A stretch of 64,000 nt of DNA from Nitratireductor alexandrii (GCF_004000215.1 NZ_RBVY01000007.1:62001-126000); one strand, 5' to 3'; numbered from the stretch's first letter, positions 7,650 through 17,243 are shown. Numbers and translations are program-made. The notes: generated by a model from the sequence alone, not told the origin.

Positions 7650-8957
7650 ATGAAAAACGGATTTATCGGCCTTTTCGCCGCCGGTGCGATGGTCGCGCTG
7701 TCGTCCACCACGGCGCTCGCCACCACCCAGGTGCATTTCTGGCACGCGTTCTCGCCCGACATCAAACTCGGCAAGGTGCTTGCGCGCTATGCCCAGGAAT
7801 TCAACGCCAGCCAGGACGATTACGAGATCGTGCTGACCTACAAGGGCACCTATGACGATACCATCAACGCCACCATCGCGGCCGTGCGTGCGGGCAAGCA
7901 GCCCGCCATCGCCCAGGTCCATGGCCCGGCCGTGCCGACGCTTATCTTCTCCGACGCGGTGGTGCCGGTCGACACCGTGATGGCCGATGCCGGCTACACG
8001 ATCGATTGGGAACGCTTCATCGAACCGGTGATGGCGATGTACCAGTTCGAGGGCAACCAGATGGCGATGCCCTTCAACACGTCCACGCCGCTGATGTGGT
8101 ACAATGCCGACGCGTTCGAGAAGGCCGGCATCGCCGAGGTGCCGGCGAGCTGGGACGATCTGGATGCTGCCGCGCGCAAGCTCAAGGATGCCGGCTACGA
8201 GTGCCCGGTGACCTCGTCGTGGCAGGAATGGATCGTCCTGAAAAACTATACGTTCATCGAAGACCAGCCGTTCGCCAGCAAGGCCAACGGCATGCAGGGC
8301 CCCGACGCCGAACTCACCTTCAACAAGACCCGTTTCGTCGATCACCTGGACCGTATCCAGGGCTGGATCAAGGACGGGCTCTACGAATATCAGGGCCGTC
8401 AGTGGACCGGCGCGCACCAGGCTTTCTACAATCAGCGCTGCGCGGTGCTTCTGGAAAGCTCGGCCGGGTATGGCGGCATCTCGCAGAACGCCAAGTTCGA
8501 TTTTTCCGCCACGCTGCTGCCGGTCGAAGCCGACAACGACACGCCGCGCAACTCCTTCATCGGCGGTGCCGGCCTGTTCTTGATGAAAGGGCTCGACAAG
8601 CCCGTCTACGACGGCGCGGCCGCCTTCTTCAACTTCCTCGCCAGCCCCGAGATGCAATTCGACTGGCACCGGAATTCCGGTTACGTGCCGATCACCGTCG
8701 ACGCCTACGAACTGGCCAAGGAGAAGGGCTATTATGACGAGTTTCCGCATCAGGAACTCGCCATCAAGCAGCTGATGCGCGAGCCGAGCGACAATACGCG
8801 CGGCATTCGTCTCGGCTACATGGTCCAGGTCGACGAGATCATCAACGAAGAACTCGAAAACGTCTGGTCGATGAAGAAGAGCGCCCAGGAGGCCGCCGAC
8901 GACATGGTGCGCCGCGGCAATCCGCTGCTCAACCGGTTCGCCAAGACCATCGAATAA
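7650..8957 (+). CDS. ugpB: ABC transporter substrate-binding protein, sn-glycerol-3-phosphate (UgpB) type
   Basis: A 435-residue extracellular solute-binding protein of family 1. Residues 1-24 form a signal peptide ending in ALA before [11 protein letters not shown]. The segment [20 protein letters not shown] and the Trp/Tyr-rich C-terminal lobe ([18 protein letters not shown]) are typical of UgpB, which binds sn-glycerol-3-phosphate and glycerophosphodiesters in the periplasm. The start ATG 7650 follows GGAG at 7636-7639. It is the first gene of ugpBAE. Substrate by homology only; related proteins bind other polyol phosphates or sugars. Confidence 0.85.
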   Translation: MKNGFIGLFAAGAMVALSSTTALATTQVHFWHAFSPDIKLGKVLARYAQEFNASQDDYEIVLTYKGTYDDTINATIAAVRAGKQPAIAQVHGPAVPTLIFSDAVVPVDTVMADAGYTIDWERFIEPVMAMYQFEGNQMAMPFNTSTPLMWYNADAFEKAGIAEVPASWDDLDAAARKLKDAGYECPVTSSWQEWIVLKNYTFIEDQPFASKANGMQGPDAELTFNKTRFVDHLDRIQGWIKDGLYEYQGRQWTGAHQAFYNQRCAVLLESSAGYGGISQNAKFDFSATLLPVEADNDTPRNSFIGGAGLFLMKGLDKPVYDGAAAFFNFLASPEMQFDWHRNSGYVPITVDAYELAKEKGYYDEFPHQELAIKQLMREPSDNTRGIRLGYMVQVDEIINEELENVWSMKKSAQEAADDMVRRGNPLLNRFAKTIE

Positions 8958-9039
8958 CCACAGCGGCCTCGCCGTCCTCACGCCGCCGCCGCGCCGCTTC
9001 CGGCCGGCGGCGGTTCCTCCTTTGTATTTGGAAATATCC

Positions 9040-9933
9040 ATGTCGGGTCGTGACAAAAAGGTCGTCTTCAAGGGACGCGTGCTGCCCTGGCTGCTGCTGG
9101 CGCCGCAGCTTGTGGTGCTTGCGGTGTTTTTCTTCTGGCCGGCGGGCGAGGGGATCGTGCAGGCGTTTTTCCTGTCCGATCCGTTCTTCAACACGATGAT
9201 TTTCGTCGGGTTCGACAATTTCCGCGATCTTCTGACATCGCCGGAATACTGGGATTCCATCCGCGTCACGCTGGTCTTTTCGCTCGCCACAACCGCAACC
9301 GCGATGATCATGGCGTTCGCGCTGGCGGTCGCGGCCGACCGTGTTTTGCACGGCTCGATGGTGCTGCGCTCGCTGGTCATCTGGCCGTATGCGGTGGCGC
9401 CGGCGATCGCCGGCATGCTGTGGCTGTTTCTGTTTCACCCGGCGTTCGGCGTGCTCGCCCTGGCGCTCAGGGGGCTCGGCATCGACTGGGATCCGTTGCT
9501 CGACGGCACCGACGCGATGGTCCTGATCGTCGCCGCGGCAGCCTGGAAACAGGTTTCCTACAATTTCGTCTTCTTCTTCGCGGGCCTGCAGATGATCCCG
9601 CGCAGCCTGATCGAGGCGGCGGCGATCGACGGCGCCGGGCCGATGCGGCGGCTGCGCGATATCGTGCTGCCGCTGTTGAGCGCGACCACCTTCTTCCTGC
9701 TGGTCATGAACGTGATCTACGCCTTTTTCGACACGTTCGGCATCGTCGACGCGGTCACCGAGGGCGGTCCCGGCGGCGCCACCCGCATCCTGGTCTACAA
9801 GGTCTACAAGGACGGTTTTCAGGCCCAGGACTACGGCTCGTCGGCCGCGCAGTCCATCGTGCTGATGGCGATCGTAATCGTGCTGACATTCCTGCAATTC
9901 CGCTACGTCGAACGTCGCGTCAACTACGCCTGA
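9040..9933 (+). CDS. ugpA: ABC transporter permease, UgpA type
   Basis: A 297-residue inner-membrane permease with six predicted helices, the first at [18 protein letters not shown]. The cytoplasmic EAA loop that contacts the ATPase reads [20 protein letters not shown]. The frame is open from a TTG at 9022, but ATG 9040 (MSGRDKKVV) is preceded by TTTGGA and matches UgpA proteins. It follows ugpB by 82 bases and precedes ugpE by 7, so the three genes form one operon. Confidence 0.88.
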   Translation: MSGRDKKVVFKGRVLPWLLLAPQLVVLAVFFFWPAGEGIVQAFFLSDPFFNTMIFVGFDNFRDLLTSPEYWDSIRVTLVFSLATTATAMIMAFALAVAADRVLHGSMVLRSLVIWPYAVAPAIAGMLWLFLFHPAFGVLALALRGLGIDWDPLLDGTDAMVLIVAAAAWKQVSYNFVFFFAGLQMIPRSLIEAAAIDGAGPMRRLRDIVLPLLSATTFFLLVMNVIYAFFDTFGIVDAVTEGGPGGATRILVYKVYKDGFQAQDYGSSAAQSIVLMAIVIVLTFLQFRYVERRVNYA

Positions 9934-9940
9934 TGGGATC

Positions 9941-10822
9941 ATGATCGAACATACACCCCGTTTCGACGCCGTCTGCTGGCTGATCCTCGCGATCGGGTTG
10001 GTGGCGATCTTCTTGCCGGTCTACTACGCCTTCGTCATCGCGTCGCAGCCCGACAGCGCGCAAAGCCTCGACCTCATGACCCCGCCGGGCGGCTATTTGT
10101 GGGAGAATCTGCGCGCGGCCTGGACCAAGGACGATCTGCAGCGCCAATTGCTGAACTCGACGGTGATGGCGCTCGGCATCACCGCCGGCAAGCTGGCGAT
10201 CTCGCTGCTTTCGGCCTTCGCCATCACCTATTTCCGCTTTCGCTTCCGCATGGTCGCGTTCTGGGCGATCTTCATCACGCTGATGCTGCCGGTGGAGGTG
10301 CGGATCGTACCGACCTTCGAGGTGGTGGCCAATGTCGCCCGGCCGTTGACGTCGATCATCTCGCTGGCGGGCATCGATATCGGGCTCAACTTTTCCATGC
10401 TCGACACCTATTCCGGCCTGATCCTGCCGCTGATCGCCTCGGCGACGGCCACTTTCCTGTTTCGCCAGTTCTTTCTGGTCGTGCCCGACGGGCTGTGCGA
10501 GGCGGCGAAGGTCGACGGGGCGAGCCCGATGCGGTTCTTCTTCGACATCCTGCTGCCGATGTCGATCACCTCGATCGCGGCGCTGTTCGTGATCCTGTTC
10601 ATCTATGGCTGGAACCAGTATTTGTGGCCGCTGCTGGTGACGACGCAGGCCGACATGACCACGGTGGTGATCGGGGTCGCGCGTACCCTGCCGACCGACA
10701 ATGCCGACACGCGCTGGAATTTGACCATGGCGACGACGCTGCTGGCTATGGCGCCTCCCGTTTTGGTGGTGGTGCTTTTGCAGCGCTGGTTCGTGCGCGG
10801 TCTGGTCGACCAGGAAAAATAG
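9941..10822 (+). CDS. ugpE: ABC transporter permease, UgpE type
   Basis: A 293-residue second permease of the importer. Hydrophobic segments begin at CWLILAIGLVAIFLPVYYA, and the EAA loop is EAAKVDGASPMRFFFDILLP. It starts seven bases after ugpA. In most proteobacteria ugpC (ATPase) and often ugpQ follow. Here the next gene is a convergent LysR, so the ATPase must come from elsewhere, for example a shared UgpC/MsmK-type protein. Confidence 0.88.
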   Translation: MIEHTPRFDAVCWLILAIGLVAIFLPVYYAFVIASQPDSAQSLDLMTPPGGYLWENLRAAWTKDDLQRQLLNSTVMALGITAGKLAISLLSAFAITYFRFRFRMVAFWAIFITLMLPVEVRIVPTFEVVANVARPLTSIISLAGIDIGLNFSMLDTYSGLILPLIASATATFLFRQFFLVVPDGLCEAAKVDGASPMRFFFDILLPMSITSIAALFVILFIYGWNQYLWPLLVTTQADMTTVVIGVARTLPTDNADTRWNLTMATTLLAMAPPVLVVVLLQRWFVRGLVDQEK

Positions 10823-10826
10823 CGCT

Positions 10827-10844
10827 CCGGTCTTACCAGACCGG
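10827..10844. terminator. Hairpin between convergent ugpE and lrhA-like genes
   Basis: CCGGTCT-TACC-AGACCGG forms a seven-pair stem that overlaps the stop codon of the LysR gene. There is no T tract, so it is a weak or factor-dependent terminator at best. Confidence 0.4.
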
Positions 10845-11798
10845 CAGTGCGCCGGGCCGTTGGCGGCGCGTGCGACCGGGCGCCGGCGCGGCGAAATCGA
10901 AGCCCGCGTCGTCCCCGGCGGCCGGCAGCGAGATGTTGTCGAGGCTTTCGGAGACGTGGCGAGCCAGCGCCTCAACGATCGCCGGTTGCGCGGTCTGGCC
11001 GCGAATCAGGCCGATGCGGCAGTCGGGCAGGGCGCCGAACCCGTCATTTTCGCTCAGAATCCGCATACCCGGCCGCAGCGCGCATTCGGGCAGCACCGAC
11101 ACCGCCAGTCCGCTCAGCACGGAGGCGATGATGACGGTCGCGGACCAGCTCGTGAACAGGATGCGGTAGTCGCGCTCCATGCGGTCGAGCACGTCGATGG
11201 CGGCGCGGCGCCACAGGCAGGACGGCCGTCCGACCGCCAGCGGCAAAATATCCTGTTCGTGCACGCAATGGTTCGATGAAGCGACCCACAAAAGCGGCTC
11301 GCGCCGCACGACCTGGCCGACGCCCTTTTCATCGTCGTGCGTTACCAGGGCGATGTCGAGCGTGCCGCGCCTGACCTGTTCGATCAGATTGACCGTCGGT
11401 TCGCAGACGACCGACAGCTCCACGCGCGGGTTGGAGCGGGCGAAGCGGGCCATGATCTCGGGCAGGAAGCGATCGGCGTAGTCGTCCGGCGTGCCGATGC
11501 GCACTTGGCCTTCAAGGCTGCGCTCGTCGAAGGCGGCGATCGTCTCGCGGCTGAGGCGCAGCATGCGCCGGGCATAGGCCAGCAGCCTTTCGCCGTCTTC
11601 CGAAAGTCGGTTGACGCGACCGTTCTTTTCGAACAGCGGCCTGCCGATCCGCTCCTCGAGGCGCCGCATCTGCATCGACACCGCCGACTGGGTGCGGTGG
11701 ACCTCCTCGGCGGCGCGGGTGAAGCTGCCGGTGTCGGCAATGGCGATGAAGGTCTGAAGCTGGTCGAGGTCGAGCGGGGCGGCCATGATGTTACCCAT
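10833..11798 (-). CDS. LysR-family regulator, LrhA-like
   Basis: A 321-residue LysR protein whose DNA-binding domain reads LDLDQLQTFIAIADTGSFTR, then AAEEVHRTQSAVSMQMRRLE. This is the LrhA-like subgroup conserved in rhizobia and usually divergent from a DUF1127 gene, as here. The effector domain occupies about residues 95-295, followed by a short Pro/Arg-rich tail. The start could be M1 or M5 (MAAPLDL). The intergenic region contains a GATTAG-N14-CTAATC inverted repeat that is a good candidate binding site. Targets are not known from the sequence. Confidence 0.85.
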   Translation of the reverse strand: MGNIMAAPLDLDQLQTFIAIADTGSFTRAAEEVHRTQSAVSMQMRRLEERIGRPLFEKNGRVNRLSEDGERLLAYARRMLRLSRETIAAFDERSLEGQVRIGTPDDYADRFLPEIMARFARSNPRVELSVVCEPTVNLIEQVRRGTLDIALVTHDDEKGVGQVVRREPLLWVASSNHCVHEQDILPLAVGRPSCLWRRAAIDVLDRMERDYRILFTSWSATVIIASVLSGLAVSVLPECALRPGMRILSENDGFGALPDCRIGLIRGQTAQPAIVEALARHVSESLDNISLPAAGDDAGFDFAAPAPGRTRRQRPGALPVW

Positions 11799-11817
11799 CA
11801 GATGTTTTGATCCTAAA

Positions 11818-11843
11818 GATTAGAAACATTCGTTCGACTAATC
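11818..11843. promoter_or_regulatory. Candidate LysR operator GATTAG-N14-CTAATC
   Basis: A perfect six-base inverted repeat spanning 26 bases, 20 bases upstream of the LrhA-like start in the interval shared with the DUF1127 gene. Size and position suit a LysR dimer site; binding is inferred. Confidence 0.45.
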
Positions 11844-11958
11844 AATTGCCGCGTGCGAGACATGCCGCGTCCCGTTGAACGGTGCGACGCTTTTGCAAGT
11901 GGCGGTGAACGATCACCGCGCGAGCGGATGCGCACGTTCGGCGCGCAGGAGAACCGCC

Positions 11959-12264
11959 ATGACCACGACCGACCACGAGACGATGTCCTTTGCCTCAGCC
12001 ACCACCCGACCGCGGGTCGTGGCGGCAGCGCTCAATCGTTTTGCCGGTTGGGTAGGACGGCAGTTCCGCGCCTGGAAGAACCGTCGCGAAATCTACCGTC
12101 TCGGCGAGATGACGGATGCCCAGCTTGCCGATATCGGCCTGGTGCGCGGCGATCTTCACGTCGCCTATCAGGTGTCGGGCGGCGTCGATCCGACCTCGGT
12201 TCTCGGCACCATGGCGCAGGCGCGCCGCCGCGAGATCGAACGCGGTGCGCGGCTGGTTTCCTGA
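11959..12264 (+). CDS. DUF1127 family protein (long form)
   Basis: A 101-residue protein with a DUF1127 core at about residues 35-75: FRAWKNRREIYRLGEMTDAQ, then LADIGLVRGDL. It has N- and C-terminal extensions absent from the 46-residue paralogue at 3126-3266. The start ATG 11959 follows AGGAG. It is divergent from an LrhA-like LysR gene, a pairing common in rhizobia, and is followed by a strong terminator. No CCTCCTCCC hairpins follow, so unlike the first DUF1127 gene it does not carry a cuckoo RNA. Function unknown; an RNA-binding role is possible from family studies. Confidence 0.8.
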   Translation: MTTTDHETMSFASATTRPRVVAAALNRFAGWVGRQFRAWKNRREIYRLGEMTDAQLADIGLVRGDLHVAYQVSGGVDPTSVLGTMAQARRREIERGARLVS

Positions 12265-12333
12265 CCGACTCGAACCGTTTCCCGCAGGCTAGACACTCCC
12301 GCCGGCTTTCCCCCCGGCCCTTGCCTGCCCACT

Positions 12334-12368
12334 GCCCGGCCTCTCACCCCGCGGAGGCCGGGCTTTTT
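12334..12368 (+). terminator. Rho-independent terminator after DUF1127
   Basis: GCCCGGCCTC pairs with GAGGCCGGGC around a ten-base loop and is followed by TTTTT. Confidence 0.85.
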
Positions 12369-12417
12369 CTTGCCCTCCCGCAGGCCGGTTGCGGGCAGGC
12401 GGGGCGGCGCGCCGGCC

Positions 12418-13359
12418 TCAGCGATGCCGGTCCATGCCGCGCAGGAACTGGTCGAATACCGATTCCATGCTTTTTTGATAGTCGTCGCGCGTCTGACGGC
12501 CGGTTTCGAACATGTCGCCGAAAAGATCGTCATAGGGCGTGCGCGGCCGGCCGCTCGGATTGGCGCGCGGGCGGCGCCTGGCCGGCTCCGGCGCCTCGGT
12601 CCTGCGCGGCTGCGCACCGCGCATCATCTCCTCGAAGATGCGCCCGAGCGGATTGTCGGCCTGTGCCTCCCGCCCGTCTTCGCGCGTCTGCGGTCGAGAC
12701 GGGGGCTGTTGCTGCATGGCGCCGCCGAACATGTCTTGCAGCACCTTGCCGAACGGGTTGTCGAAGGGAGAGGGCGCGGCCTGCGGGTGCGGCGGCTGGC
12801 GGGGGGCGGTGCCGCCGTTGCCGGCGCCCTGGCGCATCATTTCGGCGATGATCTCGCCGAGCGGATTGCCGGAACCGCCGAACCCGGCGGCGCCGAAATT
12901 GGGCTGCACCGACTGGGCGCGGACGTCGCCGTCCAACTGGCCGGTCGACTGCTTGAACAGGCCCCCCATCACCATGGCGGCGATGACGGGCAACATCTGC
13001 CTGAGAACGTCCTGGCCGAGGCCGGTCGCCTGGGCGGCCTGGGCGGCGACGGCGCGCGACAGCTCCTTGGAGCCGAACAGATGGCCGAGAATGCCGTTTC
13101 CTTCCGCGACGCCCTGCGCGGAGAAGGCGTTGGCGGCGTCGTCGAAATAAGGCGCGTGGCGACCGGAGGAGAGCGCGGACAAAAACGCGCCGACGCCGTA
13201 GGGATCGGCGGCGTTGCGCTTCAGGCCCTGGCTGAAGGCCGGCAGCAGCGCCTCGAGCGCAAGTTGGGTCTGCTGCTGGCTCAAGTTGAACTGACGGGCC
13301 AGCAGATCCATGGCCCGCCCGTTCTGGGCGTTGGCGATCATGTCGTAGAGCGGCAGCAT
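12418..13359 (-). CDS. DUF937 domain protein with a repeated NPLG-x-I motif
   Basis: A 313-residue protein. Residues 1-135 form the DUF937 (YidB-like) domain, starting MLPLYDMIANAQNGRAMDLL and ending VLRQMLPVIAAMVMGGL. The second half is low-complexity, rich in Pro, Gln and Arg, and carries a degenerate short motif: GNPLGEIIAEMM (164-175), DNPFGKVLQDMF (200-211), DNPLGRIFEEMM (235-246) and DDLFGDMFETG (277-287). The function of DUF937 proteins is unknown; the repeats suggest multivalent binding. It is transcribed alone. Confidence 0.75.
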   Translation of the reverse strand: MLPLYDMIANAQNGRAMDLLARQFNLSQQQTQLALEALLPAFSQGLKRNAADPYGVGAFLSALSSGRHAPYFDDAANAFSAQGVAEGNGILGHLFGSKELSRAVAAQAAQATGLGQDVLRQMLPVIAAMVMGGLFKQSTGQLDGDVRAQSVQPNFGAAGFGGSGNPLGEIIAEMMRQGAGNGGTAPRQPPHPQAAPSPFDNPFGKVLQDMFGGAMQQQPPSRPQTREDGREAQADNPLGRIFEEMMRGAQPRRTEAPEPARRRPRANPSGRPRTPYDDLFGDMFETGRQTRDDYQKSMESVFDQFLRGMDRHR

Positions 13360-13465
13360 GGCGGTCTCCGGAGCGTTCTTGGCCCTCGGAGCCTATCCCA
13401 ATATGGGTGACGCGCAAACGGTCTCGGCGGCGGGCCGATCAAGGGCCGGCGCGGGCGACCGGCGC

Positions 13466-14839
13466 TCAGTAAGCGTATTCGAGGAAGACCGGCTCGATCG
13501 AGCCGCCCCAGCGGGTGTGGAAGGCGTCGATCATTTCGTCGGCGGACGTGGTGCCGCGCGCCACCACCTCGTCGAGCGGCGACAGGAAGCTGGTCTCGTC
13601 ATAGCCGTCATGGTTGCGCAGATTGCGGTTTTTCAGCCCCATATGCGCGATCGCCAGCACTTCGCGCGCCATCTCGCGCAGGCTGTGGCCGCGGAAACTG
13701 GCGTCGATCCCCTCGCGCGGGACGGCGTCCCGCATCGCGCCGACCTCCTCGAACGACCAGTTCGCGGTGAGCGCCTCGGCGGCGTCCAGCGCCGCCTCGT
13801 CGTAGAGCAGGCCCACCCAGAAGGCGGGCAGTGCGCAGATGCGTCGCCACGGTCCGCCATCGGCGCCGCGCATTTCCAGAAAACGCTTCAGGCGCACATC
13901 GGGAAAAAGCGTCGACAAATGGTTGGCCCAGTCGCCCATGGTGGGCACGCCGTCGGGAACGGAATTCCTGAGCGCGCCGTCCATGAACTGGCGGAAGGTG
14001 ACGTGGGTGCAGTCGTGGTAGCGGCCGTCGCGGATGATGAAATACATCGGCACGTCGAGCGCCCATTCGACATAGTCGGCAAAACCGAACTCGGGCGAAA
14101 AACAGAACGGCAGCAGGCCGGAGCGCTGATTGTCGGTGTCGCGCCAGATCTCGCCGCGCCAGGATTTAAGCCCGTTGGGCTTGCCTTCGGTGAAGGGCGA
14201 GTTGGCAAACAGCGCCGTCGACAGCGGCTGCAGCTTCAGCGACACCTGCATCTTGCGGCGCATATCGGCTTCGCTGGAAAAATCGAGATTCACCTGGATG
14301 GTGCAGGTCCGGTACATCATGTCGAGGCCGTGGCGGCCGACCTTGGGCATGTAGGCCGTCATGATGTCGTAGCGCGATTTCGGCATTTTCGGCGTTTCGG
14401 CCAGCGTCCATTTCGGGCTGCCGCCGAGACCGAGGAAGCGGATGCCGAGCGGCTCGGCGATCTGGCGCAGCTGGGCCAGGTGGGCGTTTCCTTCCCGGCA
14501 GGTCTGGTGCAGCGTCTCCAGCGGTGCGCCGGAGAGTTCGAACTGGCCTCCGGGCTCGAGCGAGATCGCGCCGCTGCCGGTCGGCTCCACCAGGCCGATA
14601 ATATTGCCGGCGTCGACGATCGGCTCCCAGCCGAGCACCCGCTGCATGCCTTCCAGAAGCGCCTTGATGCCGTTCTCGCCGCCATAGGGCACCGGGCTGT
14701 TGCCGTCGGCGTAGAAGGGAAATTTCTCGTGTTCGGTGCCGATGCGCCAGTCGGCGCGCGGCTTGTTGCCCGCGGCAAGGTAGTCGACGAGCTCGTCGAC
14801 GGTTTCGATCGAGCGAATATCGGTCGTGTCACGCGCCAT
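13466..14839 (-). CDS. gshA: Glutamate-cysteine ligase, plant/alphaproteobacterial type
   Basis: A 457-residue ligase that makes gamma-glutamylcysteine, the first step of glutathione synthesis. Motifs include WRIGTEHEKF near residue 33, EPGGQFELSG near 98 and MYRTCTIQVNLDFSSE near 180, all typical of the class shared by plants and alphaproteobacteria. The frame is open to 14911, but ATG 14839 (MARDTTDIRS) follows GGGAAG and gives the usual family length. In many rhizobia rsmE lies directly upstream; here an Hsp70-like gene separates the two. gshB is not in the window. Confidence 0.93.
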   Translation of the reverse strand: MARDTTDIRSIETVDELVDYLAAGNKPRADWRIGTEHEKFPFYADGNSPVPYGGENGIKALLEGMQRVLGWEPIVDAGNIIGLVEPTGSGAISLEPGGQFELSGAPLETLHQTCREGNAHLAQLRQIAEPLGIRFLGLGGSPKWTLAETPKMPKSRYDIMTAYMPKVGRHGLDMMYRTCTIQVNLDFSSEADMRRKMQVSLKLQPLSTALFANSPFTEGKPNGLKSWRGEIWRDTDNQRSGLLPFCFSPEFGFADYVEWALDVPMYFIIRDGRYHDCTHVTFRQFMDGALRNSVPDGVPTMGDWANHLSTLFPDVRLKRFLEMRGADGGPWRRICALPAFWVGLLYDEAALDAAEALTANWSFEEVGAMRDAVPREGIDASFRGHSLREMAREVLAIAHMGLKNRNLRNHDGYDETSFLSPLDEVVARGTTSADEMIDAFHTRWGGSIEPVFLEYAY

Positions 14840-14963
14840 GAAAGCTTCCCAGGCAAGGATGTGGCCGAATTCGCGCCGGCGGGCGAGTGATGGCCGAGCC
14901 GGCAGGCGCAATCAAGCAAAAAAACCTGACCGGTGGTTCAAAGGCGCTTGATCGTCGGGACGC

Positions 14964-16256
14964 TTAGCGCGTCCATTGCCCGATATCGTCGCTTTCGCCG
15001 ATCAGCGCCAGACCGTGGGCGATCGAGAGCAACTCGCCCCCGCTTTCGACGCGCGCGGCGTCGAAGCGGCGCGAAAAAATGGCGCGCACGGCCGGGACGA
15101 AGGAGCTGCCGCCGGTGAGGAAGACCTTGTCGACCGCGTCGGCCGGGGTGTTGGTGGCAGTCAGCACGTCGTCGAGCGCACCTTCCATGCGCGCCAGGTC
15201 GTCGGCGATCCAGGTCTCGAAGTCGGCGCGACGGACGGTCTTGCGGCCGGCCGGGCCGAGCGGGGGGAAATGGAATTCGGCCTCCGTCGCCTCCGACAGC
15301 GCCATCTTGGTTGCCGCGATCGCCTGGTAGAGCGGATAGCCTTCGTCATAATCGATCAGGTCGACGAAAAGCTGGAGTTTTTCCGGTTCGGTCGCGTGGC
15401 GCAGCAACGATTTCAACTCGGCGAATTCGCGCGTGGTCTTGAAGATCGAGAGCTGGTTCCAGCGCCCGAAATTGGCGAAATAGCTGGCCGGCAGGTCGAG
15501 CAATTTGCCGAAACTGCGAAACTGGCTGCCTTTGCCGATTTCCGGGGCGACCAGCCTGTCGATCAGGCGGTAGTCGAAATGATCGCCCGCAACGCCGACC
15601 CCGGCATGACCGAGCGGCACGGCGCGCACGGCGCCGGCATGATGTTCGAAGCGGATCAGCGAATAGTCGGTCGTGCCGCCGCCGAAATCGGCGACCAGCA
15701 CGGTGGCATCGCGCGTTAGCTGCTGGGCGAACCAGTAGGCGGCGGCGACCGGCTCGTAGATAAAGTGGATATCGGGAAAGCCGAACCGGGCGAGGGCGGC
15801 CTGATAACGCTCGAGAGCCAGGCGCTCGTCAGGGTTCGAACCGGCAAAACGCACCGGCCGGCCGACCACCAGCCGGGCAATCTCGGCGGGCCAGGCGTCG
15901 CCCGCATAGGCTTCCAGCCGACGCAGGAAAGCCTCCATCAAATCCTCGAAGGAATGGCGCTTGGCGAAGATGGTGGTGGCCTGAAAGACCGTACTGGCCG
16001 CGAATGTCTTGATCGATTGCAGGAAGCGGCAGTCGCCCGGATGTTCGATGAACAGCCCGATCGCGGCCTCGCCCGCCTCGATGCGCAGCGACTGCGTGCT
16101 GCGCCCCTCCTTCATGAAGGCAAGCGCGGTGCGCATGGCGTCGGTCGTGCCGGCGCTGGAGCGAAACGGCAGCGAGTGCGTGGCGGTGCCGGACGGGTCT
16201 GCGACCGCAAGGACGGAGTTGGTCGTGCCGAAATCGAGCCCGAGCGCGCGTGCCAT
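14964..16256 (-). CDS. Hsp70-like (YegD-type) actin-fold ATPase
   Basis: A 430-residue protein with the Hsp70 nucleotide-binding fold but no substrate-binding lid domain. Phosphate loop 1 is LGLDFGTTNSVLAV (residues 5-18), phosphate loop 2 VLVADFGGGTTDYSLI, and the adenosine motif VFLTGGSSFVPAVR near the C terminus. It resembles E. coli YegD. The start at 16256 is chosen because MARALGLDF places the phosphate loop at the N terminus; the frame is open to 16319. It sits between rsmE and gshA. Clients are unknown. Confidence 0.85.
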   Translation of the reverse strand: MARALGLDFGTTNSVLAVADPSGTATHSLPFRSSAGTTDAMRTALAFMKEGRSTQSLRIEAGEAAIGLFIEHPGDCRFLQSIKTFAASTVFQATTIFAKRHSFEDLMEAFLRRLEAYAGDAWPAEIARLVVGRPVRFAGSNPDERLALERYQAALARFGFPDIHFIYEPVAAAYWFAQQLTRDATVLVADFGGGTTDYSLIRFEHHAGAVRAVPLGHAGVGVAGDHFDYRLIDRLVAPEIGKGSQFRSFGKLLDLPASYFANFGRWNQLSIFKTTREFAELKSLLRHATEPEKLQLFVDLIDYDEGYPLYQAIAATKMALSEATEAEFHFPPLGPAGRKTVRRADFETWIADDLARMEGALDDVLTATNTPADAVDKVFLTGGSSFVPAVRAIFSRRFDAARVESGGELLSIAHGLALIGESDDIGQWTR

Positions 16257-16505
16257 GGCCGGCGTCAGTCCTGTCTGGAGTGAGGTTGAAGCGACGCGGC
16301 GGACACGATGCGCGCCCACCTGCCAGGAGAGGGTTCTGGTCGCACGGCCGGCGGGCGGTTGGCAAGCGTGCCGGAGGAGAATTCCGGCTTGCTGAACCTG
16401 CCGTCCGGCTGTCGCGTCCGCTCAGATTGCGTCGGGGCGCGTCAGCTTTGCGGCGGTGGGCATGTGCCGATCGCCAGGCCGAGCGCCCCTTCGGCAGGCC
16501 ATGGC

Positions 16506-17243
16506 TTAGCGCCAGTCGCCGATCGTTGCCTGAATGACGGCCAGCGCCGCCACGGCGGCGGTGTCGGCGCGCAGGATGCGCGGACCGAGCGGGATGGCGG
16601 TAACGAAAGGCAGGGCGTGCAGGGTGCGGCGTTCGGCGTCGGAAAAACCGCCTTCGGGACCCACGATCAGCCCAATCCGCTCGGTCTCAAGCGCCTGCAG
16701 GGCGGTCAGCGGGTTGTTGGTTTCAGCGCTCTCGTCGCAGAAGATCAGCCGCCGTCCGGGGTCCCAGTCGGCAATAAGCCGGTCGAACTTGACGGGGGCG
16801 TGAACGGGGGGCACGGCAAGGATGCCGCATTGCTCGGCCGCTTCGAGCGCGTTGGCCCTGAGCCGCTCGATACCCGGCTTGTGCATCTGGCAGTGCTGGG
16901 TGATGACCGGGGCGAGCGCGCCGGCGCCCATTTCCACCGCCTTTTGCACCAGGTAGTCGAGCCGGCCCTTTTTCAGCGGCGCGAAACAATAAAGGAGATC
17001 TGTAGGCGCGGGTTGCGGCCGCGTCTGCTCGATCAGGGACAGGCTGGCGGATTTCTTGCCGCTTGCGGCAAGCCGGCCCCGCCATTCGCCGTCGCGTCCG
17101 TTGAAGACCAGCAGTTCGGCGCCCTCGCGCATGCGCAGAACATTGAGCAGATAATGGGCCTGGTTCGGGCTCACCGCGACGGTCGCCTCAGGCGTCAGAT
17201 CGGCGTCGAGGAACAGCCGCTGCATCGTATAGTTGGCACGCAT
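16506..17243 (-). CDS. rsmE: 16S rRNA (uracil1498-N3)-methyltransferase
   Basis: A 245-residue SPOUT methyltransferase that modifies U1498 in the small-subunit decoding region. The N-terminal PUA-like domain begins [10 protein letters not shown]. The C-terminal trefoil knot that binds S-adenosylmethionine shows [13 protein letters not shown] near residue 195 and [16 protein letters not shown] near 220, both family signatures. M1 ([10 protein letters not shown]) is kept as start. The 249 bases between this gene and the Hsp70-like gene hold nothing I can recognise. Confidence 0.93.
   Translation of the reverse strand: MRANYTMQRLFLDADLTPEATVAVSPNQAHYLLNVLRMREGAELLVFNGRDGEWRGRLAASGKKSASLSLIEQTRPQPAPTDLLYCFAPLKKGRLDYLVQKAVEMGAGALAPVITQHCQMHKPGIERLRANALEAAEQCGILAVPPVHAPVKFDRLIADWDPGRRLIFCDESAETNNPLTALQALETERIGLIVGPEGGFSDAERRTLHALPFVTAIPLGPRILRADTAAVAALAVIQATIGDWR

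Noticed and set aside
12265-12417. Second cuckoo RNA after the long DUF1127 gene
   Set aside because: The region has a terminator but no CCTCCTCCC loops.
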